64,000 nt of DNA, taken from contig OY992537.1 of NCBI GenBank assembly GCA_963921195.1, positions 127,804,694-127,868,693 on the forward strand, read 5' to 3'. This DNA is from Pegoplata infirma (lineage: Eukaryota; Arthropoda; Insecta; Diptera; Anthomyiidae). Each line of letters begins with the position of its first letter. The stretch's first letter is position 1. Of the stretch, positions 13,301 to 24,800 are shown in pieces. Made by a program: the position numbers and the translations under genes. The notes beneath the pieces were generated by a model that saw only the letters and a list, made by a program, of their open reading frames with translations, did no database searches and was not told the DNA's origin.

Positions 13301-15822
13301 TCTTTGAAATGCTGGTACCAAAATTGATTTTTTTTAATGTTTTTGACGTGCTGAGTCCAAATATGACCTTTGAATTGGCCTATCGCTATTACTTTTCAAG
13401 ATATATGCACCTAAGTGTTCAAAAAAACACAGCAATAGTATTTTAGCAATTTTCACACATTTGTGTGCAGATATCTCGAAAACTATTAGCGATAGGCCAG
13501 TTCAAATGTCATATATGGACTCAGTACGTCAAAAAAATTCAGAAAAGTGAACATTGGTACCAGAATCTCAAAGACAAAAAAAAATATTTTTTTTTCTTAG
13601 GGAAAATACATCGCTTTTTCTTTCCTGTCACTATGTTTCTATTAATATTAAAAGTTCCAATGAAGACTCCACCCTGAAAATTTAAACTTAAGTACTATAG
13701 GTAACCCTTAACAACATATCGAGGGCCTATATTCAAAACCCTCTATCTAAAAAAACACAACTTTTCAGGAGAGCCAAAAAACTGTTTATTTCGCAGATTG
13801 TTAGAGTAATTAAAATTCGATATTCTACAATATTTTTTTAAATCAACTACTGAATCTCACATATAATTCGTTTTTAAAATTTTGCACTATTGGGGATTTT
13901 AGAGGATAGATAGAGGGTTTTGTTTCTCAAAAATATTAAGTACAGGAATGAAAATGATCAGATAGAGGGTTTTGCATTTTAATAAAAATGAATTATTATG
14001 ATTTCATTTATGACATCGGTTAATTTTTAACGTAATTTATTAATGATAACGGCTTATTAATAATTTCGAAATCGCGGTTTTGGTCCACAGGGTGCGGATT
14101 TTTAAGACAAAAATTTTTTTTTTACCGAATTCGTCTCAAATGTTGACAAACTGTATAGTATGTTATGTAAGAAATATTAAAAAAAAATAATAACGTGATT
14201 TTGGTCACAGATGCTGATCAGCATCGGGATTTTTAAGATAAAAATGTTTGTTTCATAATGTACACAAGACAACCAAAGTTTGAGACATATTTTTTAAAAA
14301 AGTCAAACAAGAATTTTCAGAAAAAATTAGCATCAGTGGACCAAAATCGTGGTTCTGGAATTTTGTTGACAAATTCATGTGCAGCATGCAAATATTAATA
14401 TGAAAACATGTAATGCATGATGAAATTATTCAAAACAAATATTTATAAATTAATTATTTGAAAAGATAGAGGGTTTTGCATTCAGAAAAATTAATTGTGT
14501 AAGAGATAGAGAAAACCAAAAATGCAAATAAAATAGCAAAAAAAAATATTTTTGTTCTGAATTTTACACCATAGATGAGGGCCGTTTTACTGAATATTTT
14601 GCCATCAAAAAGTCATTTTCGTGAAAATGGAAGATAGAGGGTTTTGAATATAGGCCCTCGATATATTTTTTCCAAAATTTTAAAAATATCGTTTTTTGAG
14701 ATAAAGCTCTCCAAAAATTAAGGTAAAAACCAATGACCTTTGACCTTTTTCAAAAAAAGTCTTGTGGAACGCCATTTTAAAGGCTGTCTCACTACCTATT
14801 ATTTGCATCCCGACTGAGACCTGTATTATTACTACTTTTTGAGTTATCTTTATTTATCTCAAAAACCTTTTGTCAAATATATACGATTTTGCCAATTTTC
14901 AAGAGCGCATATCTCGGAAAGAAAAACTACCAGAAGTCCAAAATTTCGGCACTATGATTTTTTTGTATGGGCCCAACTATATTCCAAGTTTCATCAAATT
15001 TGAAAGGGGTAAGGTCAAATATGCTACTTTTTTCGGTTGAATTGATGTGTTTTAACTCTATCCCAAAAGTATAAATATTGAATGTTTATTAGCGTGTCCC
15101 GAAAATGAAAAATTTTAGGGCATACCCCTAGAACAGAGCTTCTCACTAACTTTTGCTTTGCGACCCCTTTTCAGTATTTTAATTTTTTCGCGAACCCCCA
15201 ACATAAAAAAGTAAATTATTAACTTGAACCCTCAGTTTTTTCAAAAGCCTGAATAAATGGAAAAATTTGGAAACCAAATTCTGAAGCAGCATTGAAAGAT
15301 TAATCGAAACCGGGTGGTCAGATCCCTAGGGGATCGCGACCCACCGTTTGAGAACCATTGCCCTAGAACAGTGATGGGCATTTTTGTAATTCCTATTCCC
15401 GCGGGAATAGGCTAAAAAATGCTGCTTGTGCGCAGTCGACTCACGTACACTATAAAATTCTGTTGCTTGAGCAAATTTGTTGATTTTTCACTTGCTACTA
15501 CATACACAAGCATAAATGTTATAGTATGTGTGTGCGCACCACTGCCCTAGAATGATGCTTAGTAAAGAGCTGATTACGGGAAAAAAAATTAAAAAATTTT
15601 TAAAGGTCATCTTTATGGCGCAACCAGCGCATAAAGTTTGCATCCGTAGTGCATTTGGTGAAAAAAACATATTTTTTTTATTTTTATACCCTCCACTCTA
15701 GTGATAGAGGGTATATATAAGTTTGTCATTCCGTATGTAACACATTGAAATATTGGTTTAGGACCCCATAAAGTATATATATTAATGATCCTTGATCGAT
15801 TCTAAGTCGATCTAGCGATGTC

Positions 15823-15854
<32 letters not shown>

Positions 15855-18800
15855 CGTCTGTCTGTCTGTCTGTTGAAATCACGTTTTTGGCTATAATCCA
15901 GAACCGATTTAAACGCCTGGGGTACCAAAAGTTGCGTAATTCTCCTAGGCAGAATCTAATGGTTTTTTTTTTTAAATCGGTTAAGTAGTTTAAAAGTTAT
16001 GAGTGAAAATGTAAATTTTGATGAGTGAAAATGTGAATTTTACACAAAATAAATGCTATAACTTGACACCTGTTGAATGAATGTAAACGAAACTTTGAAT
16101 TTAATGTAATTTTATCATTCCTAACACTCACAAAAAATTTGGGCCGAATCGCACAATGGGGCGTAGCACCAGCCATTTAACCCAAAATTTTAAAATGATT
16201 TATCTTGGCTCATGGTTGACATATTCAAATAAAATTTTAAATAGGTTCTTATTTTATTGTTCTCAACGTTCTTCTGGTTATTTTGGTACCAATTATGGCA
16301 AAATCGGTTCAGGGGTTAAGAAGCTACGAGCAATTGAGATGAGTTTCAATATAAACCTCTATGATATGGCGTGGCAGCGCGTTTTTGTAGTTGTTGATTG
16401 TTGTTTGGCTTGTTGTTATTTGTATCAAAAGAAGTTAAAAATACGTAGTATGTGTCATACACGTGCCACGTGGTTGCTTTTATATAATTTTTATATAATT
16501 TTCATACATACATATTTATAAAATATTTTTTTTGTTTTTTAAATATTTGCATTGCACTATAGTTCCGATTATCACTTTTCTTGGCCAAAATTACAAAAAT
16601 TGAAAAAAATTTTGGTTTTAAATACATAGGTTTTGTGGTAAAAATTGTTATAATTTTTTTGTTTTCCATGTATAATATTATAAAAAAATTTTTGTATTTA
16701 AACTCAAAAAATTAATTGAAAAAATTTAAAAAAATACTTTTTTTTTATTTTTAGCTAAATTTGTTTTTGAACAATAAATGAGTTTGTACAAAAATAAAAT
16801 ATGTTTTCTGTTGTTTGTAAGTGTTTACGACTTTCTATAAAATCCATTTTGAGAAAATTGAATTTTGGCCAACAAAGGTCGTCCGCGAAACCATAGTGCA
16901 TTGGTTAACATTGTGGAGGGTATTTAAAGATTCGGCACAGCCGAATATAGCTTTCTTACTTGTTCAAATTGAAAGTTTCGTTAGGTAGAGGTCATTCTGG
17001 AAAAAATATTTATAAAGTTTCATGGAGCAATTTTGGTCCAGCACAACGTTTTGAAATTTTGAAAAGGTGTAATTTATTATATATTTTTTAAGTTTTTGTA
17101 AAAACCGGGTTTTGTAAGAGTTATTTTAAGATTTTGTATAAAACGGAGTTTATGTTCAAGCCCTCTGCAAAAAAGTCATTACCACTTCCCAGTGGATTGA
17201 TTTAAAACTATAACAAAAAAAATTTTTGTATATTAAATTAAGCATCTTCGAAATTTCAAAAACGCTGCGCTGGACCAAAAACTTTATAAATATTTTTTCC
17301 TGAATGTACTCTACCTAACGAAACTTTTGGCACCAATTTTAAACATAAAAAAATATTTTTTTTTTTACCAAATTTAAGCGCTGGTTGCGGCCTGAAGATG
17401 ACCTCCAACAATTTTTTAATTATTTTTCCCGTAATCAGCCTTTCAATAAGAATCGTTCTGGAGGTATGACCTAAAGAAATTCCCAAATTCCCTGGTTTCG
17501 GGACATGCTAATGTTTATGCTACTTTAGCATTACAAATTTAAATCCCGAATATTGGGAATACGAGCGATAACTACGACAAACAGCTAACACCATTGAATT
17601 CAGTGAAATCTAAATTAGCTTTACCAGCGAGGTGCACAGCTTGTTAAAATTTGCGCTAGCACAGCGTATTAATGATGCGAACATTGTTGTATTTCCCCTT
17701 GAGGAAACTGGCTAACAGTACGCTAGATGTTACACTCAAAGAAAAACATTACTAAAATTTGAAAAAAATAACTATGAAATAATTTATGTTCATATCCAAA
17801 GAAAAAAAAAATTCAATTAAAAAATTCATAAATTCAATTAAAACATTAGTTTGATTCTGATCAATGAATACAAACATGGATCGATTAAATGTATCTTGCA
17901 TTAGAAACGTGCAAGAACCCAATTTTACCGAAAGAGGAATCTATTTGTTGCCAATAGACCGGATTTAACTGAATTTCCGGCTAAGTTTTTACAGGGGGCC
18001 TAAGTCCAAAAATTGTTTAATTAAAGTCATGTTTGATAGGATTATCAAACATTTAGGAAATTTTAAGAAAATATCTTGTATCTGGTAATTGTAAATTTAT
18101 GTAAAAAATTGTTAAAATTTAAAAATTGTTCTAAGATTATTTTTTATAAAATTTTTGCAAGATTTTGATTTTTTCCCCTCCAATTTGGTACCAAATATAT
18201 GTATGTGTATTAGGGTGCTCCAAAAAAATGAAGTTGTTAAATATTGGCCGTAACTCCCCCTAGAAATATGCATTTGGGTGCACAAATATGTTTTGCAAAA
18301 TTATAGGGTAATCGGATGTGGGTAAGGCGTGCCGCATCGGTCCTGAAGTTTGAAAAACGGATTACAAGGGGAAAATATGACTTTTTTTTCATTTTCTCAA
18401 TTTTTTTGATATTTTAAGTAAAGTTTGAATTCAAATGGTCACTGAATTTTGATTAAGAGTTAATTGTTTATCAAATAAGGTATTTAAAATTAAAATCGGT
18501 TGAAAATTAGTTGAGTTATTACAACTTCCCCCGGCAACTAACGTGTGGCAGACCACTTGATCTAGGAATTCGAGCCCCATTTTTGAAATTTATTGAAATT
18601 ATCTACTGTAATAAATTTTTTTTATTCTTCAAGCTTCAATGTCCTAAGATGATGAGTATTTATCATATTGTTCTTTCCTAACTTGTTTTAATTTTATGTT
18701 AAAAAGGTTTGAATTTTTTAAGCACGGTTTTCAAATCTCCATTTTTAAATTTTTATTTTTTTTGTTAAAGAAATTTAAAAAAATCGACTATTGGAGTTTA

Positions 18801-21800
18801 AGGATTTTTTAAGCACATATAAAGGAATAAAAACCCCAAAAATTTTAGGATTAGCTGTTTTCATTTGGCTAGTACAGTGATGTAATTTCGGCGGATTTCG
18901 GGAAAGTAGTAATTTTTGGCACTTTTTTAGCTTTTATTTATTTTTTTGGGGTTTTTTTACAAACTTCATATGTTTTGGACCGAATTATATCAATACGAGA
19001 TAGAATACTTCAATTTGCAAATTTAGGGCAAAAATGCGAAATTAAAAATTGCCCCAACTAAAGGTCAAAGGTCAAATTTTAGAAGATTTTGAATTTTTAA
19101 ATATTAACAGATTTTCTGAGTGGAAATATTTGAAACTACTTGATGTCATTTTAAAAGGTCTTAACATATGTCTTTTTATTTAAATTCAGAATATTAACCC
19201 TTTAGTGATGGTGGGGCCTATTCGACCCTTTGAACAAAATACACTTACATTATCTCCATTAAATTAAAAAAAATTATAGGCCCCAACAGCACTTAAGGGT
19301 TAAATTTCTAAATTTTAATTATTTGACATTTAGTTAAGACCAGCGGTTACCAACCTTTTTGGCTCGCGTACCCCTAATTTTAAATTTTAAAACTTCAAAT
19401 ATAAATATTAGAGTTAATTCTGAAATTTTATATATGCGAGTATTATATATTTTTTAAAGGATTTTGGGGAGATCAAAACATTTTTTTTGGAAAAATTTTC
19501 GCTTCTTGGGGTGGTTGGTTCAATCCATCTGAAAACGCGGATTTTGAGCTGATTTTTCTGCAGAGCAAAAACGGCTGAAAATATTGTAAATCTGATTTCA
19601 CCAGCCAGTTCTACGACAAAAACGGACGTTTTTGAAAAAAATATATAATATTTTTTTTTAATACGAGGGCAGACCAATAATTCCGTGACTTTTTGAATGA
19701 AACACCCCCAATTACAATTACAATGAAAGGGCATTTTGAGCTTAACAAAATTTTCACTCTATTACAACCATAGAAAAAAATAGAAGAGTAACAGAGTCGT
19801 ATTTCGCTTGAATAAGTACTTATTAGTGACAGCACATTATGTAAGTTTTGACGTTTAATAAAAACAATGCAACATAAAGGAGAACAACAACAAAGCAAAA
19901 AACAAAAGAGAAAAAAAAAGTTTTTAAACTATCAATAGTGCGTATTTTCTTTAAAAAAACGTTAAATAAAGCAAAACAAATAATAAATTTAATTAAATGA
20001 AAGACAAATTCCATTTTTTATAAACAAAGAATCTAATTTGATATTAAATACGTGTGAGATGAGGAAGAACAAGCATTTTGCCACCATATTGGAAAATACA
20101 TCAAATACAACACTGCGTACCTTCTAATCTTTTCTATGATTACAACCCGTCTCAAAAATGGTCAAAAATACGTATTTTTAGAATTTTGACATAAATTTGT
20201 TCAAAAACCTGGCGTCAAAGAAAAATTTGGGAACCATATTCAGAATCAGCATCGAAAGGTTAATCGAAAACAAGTGGTCAGATCTCAAAATATCATCCAA
20301 AAAAATCGCAAAAAATGCTCTCTAAATTGCACAAAAATACGTTTTTGGTGAACTTTGACCTCAACTTTCTTGAAAACCTGACGTTATGGAAAACTTTGAA
20401 AGCCAGATGCGGAGCCAGCATTGAAAGGTTAATATAAATCGAACGTCCAAATTACTAAAATGTGGCGTACCCCCGCGGCAGGTTTCGCGTACCCCCTAGT
20501 GGTACGCGTACCATAGGTTGGTAACCGCTGGTTTAGACCAATTAAAATAACATCAAGTAGATTCAGCAAAATCCGCCCAGCAAATCTGTTAACGTTTTAA
20601 AATTAAAAATTTTCTAAAATTTGACCTTTGATCCTTAACAGGGGCAATTTTTTATATCTCAATTTCGCCCTAATTTTGCAAATTGAAGTATTCTATCTCG
20701 TGTTGATATAATTCGGTCCAAAACATATAAAGTTTGTAAAAAAAACCAAAAAAAATAAATAAAAGCTAAAAAAGGGCCAAAAATCACTACTTTCCCGAAA
20801 TCCGCCGAAATTACATCACTGTAAAAGCCAAATGAAAACAGCAAACCCTACAATTTTTGGGGTTTTTATTCCTTTATATGTGCTTAACAAATCCTTAAAC
20901 TCCAATAGCCGATTTTTTAAAATTTCTTTAACAAAAAAAATAAAAATTTAAAATTGCAGATTTGAAAATAGTGTGGAAAAATTCAGACCACTTTAGCATT
21001 TATTTAAAACAAGTTAGCAAAACGCAATATGAAAAATACTCATCATCTTAGGACATTGAAGCTTAAAGAATAAAAAAATTTTATTACAGTAGATAATTTC
21101 AATAAATTTCAAAAATGGGGCTCGAATTACTTGATTAAGTAATTCGAACGTTAGTTGCCTGGGGAAGTTGTAATAACTTGGCTGGTTTTCAGCCGATTTT
21201 AATTTTTACACCCAAATGCATATTTCTAGGGGGAGTTACGGCCAATATTTAACAATTTCATATTTTTGGAGCACCCTAATGTGTGTAGAGTAGTTAAAAA
21301 AATATCTTTTTGCGTTCTTAATACCTTATTTTCCGTTATTTGATGCAAAAAGATTTGCCATATTTTTTTCAGATTTTTAAAAAAATATATTAGAACTGTT
21401 CACAGAAAAAAATATCGTAAAATCAAGAGTAACAAAACAAATTGTTACCAACGAAATACTGGTTCAACAACGTTTTTAATTGTATCAACAATGTGTATTG
21501 TTAATGTGACAAAAATCCGGTTTTAATTCCAATTAAACGCATGAATTAAAATCATTGTTAAAGATTCCACAAAATTCACATTAATAACACAAACAATTTA
21601 TAAACTCATTTAATCAAGCACAAATATATGCGACTATAGCACGGTGGTAGTGTGCTAAACTCGAATCATGAAGGTTTCGGGTTCGCTGCCAGTTAGCGGA
21701 ACAGTTTTTTTTTTTTTTTTTTTTATTTGAGATTATTTTTTTGTTATTCTATTTTTAGATTTTTTTAAATTTGTGTGATGCAACATTATTATTTATTTTT

Positions 21801-24800
21801 AAATATGGGGGGTTTCGTGTCAACTGACACAACTTTTGAAACCGATGTCTTCCGATCGGGATGAAATTTGCACCAAGGTTAGTCCTATTGGATAGTAGTT
21901 CAGACACAATTTTTCAACGAGATCGGTCAATAACTCTCTGATCGAAATTTGACATTTTGGCCAAAGAGGTGTAGATTCTCATCCATGTAACTTCTTACCT
22001 ATTGCTTTTAGCAAAATGTGTCCCGAAGAGTTTAGATAGCTATTTCTTCAGTCTTTCGAAAAAAAATATAAAAAAAATAAAAAAAAATTTTTTGATTTTT
22101 TTTCTTAAAAATCCGAGTGGGATATCTATGAAAAAATTTTTTTTTTAACTTTGGAACACAAGAAACGGTTCTTCAATTTGCACTATTAGGCGTGGGATAG
22201 CTAACCAGTTTTCGATTTCGATCCGCGATACCCTCTAATTTTTTTAAGTTCGAAAAAGAAAGCACGAGCCAAAAAATGGGGGCGGTGGGGAAGGGCCATA
22301 TGGCCCCTAATTGGGGTCAAATTTGGGCGTAAAGAGGTAGAAATCCTCAAAAAGCCCCAAAACTCCCCTAGTAACGCCCCTGGAGGGGTGCAATGTGAGA
22401 CCGACCTCCAATAATTTTCTGCCCCCAACATTTTTCTTAAACATACCTTACCCCTATTTCCACTTCCTAAGGGGGCTCCCATACAAAATGACATTTTTAT
22501 AAAATTTGCTACTACCGCTCTAACTGTCCATAGGGTGCCCCTAGAGATGTAAAATGTATGACCGATCCCCAATATTTTTTCAACTCCAACATTTTCTTAG
22601 AATATGCCTACCCTTTATTTTCAACTCTTAAGGGGGTCCCCATACATTTTTTTTATTTTTTTATTAGTTTTTAAAAATTCATGTTTTTATAATGTATGGG
22701 AGCCCCTTAAGGAGTGGAGATAGGGTGTTATGATGTTCGGACAAAATGTTGGTAACTAAAAAATAATGTGGGTTGGTCGTAATTTTTGCCTCTCTAGGAG
22801 GCACGGTAGGGGCGGTAGGAGCTGGTTTAATAAAACAAATTTATAAAAATTAAAAGAAATGTATGGGGACCACCTTAAGGGTTAAAGATACATTGTAGGT
22901 ATGTTTGCAAAAAATGTTGGAATTAATAAAATAATGGAGGTCGGTCAAACATTTGGCCCCACTAGGGGCACTTTAGGGTAAGTTAGAATGGTAGGATCAA
23001 ATTTTTTAAAAATGTTTTGTATGGGAGCCCCCTTAGGAAGTGGAAATAGGAGTAAGGTATGTTCAAGAAAAATGTTGGGGGCAGAAAATTATTGGAGGTC
23101 GGTCTCACATTGCACCCCTCCAGGGGCGTTTCTAGGGGAGTTTTGGGGCTCTTTGGGGATTTATACCTCTTTACGCCCAACTTTGACCCCAATGAGGGGC
23201 CATATGGCCCCTCCCCACCGCCCCCATTTTTTGGCTCGTGCTTTCTTTTTCGAACCTAAAAAAACTAGAGGGTATCGCGGATCGAAATCGAAAACTGGTT
23301 AGCTATCCCACGCCTAATAGTGCAAATTGAAGAACCATATTTTGTGTTCCAAAGTTAAAAAAAAAAATTTTTCATAGATATCCCACTCGCATCCCACTAA
23401 GCGACTCCACAGCTCTTAAAGGAAATCACCTAAGCTTTCTTTTGAATCAAAAAAAAAAAAAAAAAAAAAAAAGGGCCCAATTTGAGGAAAAAGTCAAAAA
23501 AGTTTTGGATTTTTAAGAAAAAAAAATCAAAAATTTTTTTTTTATTTTTTTTATATTTTTTTTTGGAAAGACTGAAGAAATAGCTATCTAAACTCTTTGG
23601 GACACATTTTCCTAAAAACAATAGGTAAGAAGTTACATGGATGAGAATCAACACCTCTTTGGCCAAAATGTCAAATTTCGACCCCCTCTAACTCAGAGAG
23701 TTCTTGACCGATCTCATTGAAAAATTGTGTCTGAACTACTATCCAATAGGACTAACCTTGGTGCAAATTTCATCCCGATCGGAAGACATCGGTTTCAAAA
23801 GTTGTGTCAGTTGACACGAAAACCCCCATATGTATAATGCCACATTTTTTATTATTGTTAAAAACGCTGAAAGTGCATATTGAAATCACAGACACCTTAT
23901 GTACGCATTTAGTCAACTTTAAATATACATGAGGAATAGCACGGTGGTAGTGTGCTAGCTTCGAATCATGAAGGTTGCGGGTTCGCCGCCAGTTGGCGGA
24001 ACTTTTTTTTTTTTTTTAATTCCAATTTTAGTTTTTTTTTTTATCATTCTAATTGTAGACTGTTTTAAATATCACGTTTAGTCAAATACAAATACAGTCG
24101 AACTCGGTTATAACGAACTCGGTTATAACGAATTCTCGGTTATAACGAACTAATTCTAAAGTCCCGACGTTTTGGCAACAATTTTCACACAAAATACCTC
24201 TTTTATAACGAACTCGGTTATAACGAATCCTCGGTTAAAACGAACTACTTATTATGGTCCCACGAACACAATTTCATGTATATTTACCTTTTTATAACGA
24301 ACTCCCATAAATATTTTGAAATTTGCGGCAATTTTGTTTACCAGACTCACAATAGGTTAGAAATTATTGGTTCATATTATAATTTTGATAATTTTTTTAC
24401 ATTTTTAATGTTTTCTTCTCAACGAGTAGTTTACTTTCAAAAAAACTTCAAATAAAATAAAATTGGAACTTATTTTTTTGGAAATAAAACAAGGTTGATA
24501 TAAAATATACCCCGCTTATAGCGAACTTCGCTTATAACGAACTATTTTTACTGGTCCCTCGGAGTTCGTTATAACCGGGTTCGACTGTATGTATAAGGAT
24601 AGCACAGTGGTAGTGTGCTAGACGCGTAGCACGAAGGTTGCGGGTTCGATGCCAGATGGCGGTAGACATTTTTTTTTTTTTATTTTATTTTTTTTTTTTC
24701 TATTTTTAGATTATTTTTTTTTTTTCTATTTTTAGATTTCCGATTATTTATTTATTCTATTTTTAGATTTTACAAATTTTTCAATTAATTTCATTGTTAA

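Larger units (their letters stand above)
11757..17705. mobile_element. Intron 4 foldback, host of several nested insertions
   Basis: The right arm (about 17215-17705) is the inverted complement of pieces of the left side: 11757-11780, 12365-12475, 15090-15133, 15553-15680 and 16963-17110. Landmarks are the CTGGTAAAG block, GGTGTTA, AATTCGCTCG-type blocks, GTCCCGAAA, GCTGATTACGGG and TTTCGTTAGGTAGAG. The left arm is broken by the elements at 11814-12364, about 12475-15090, 15134-15360, 15369-15544 and 15686-16962. Without them the element is about 1.1 kb. Confidence 0.7.

Noticed and set aside
16156..16521. A 121 codon frame
   Set aside because: It lies wholly inside a Helentron of a non-coding type.
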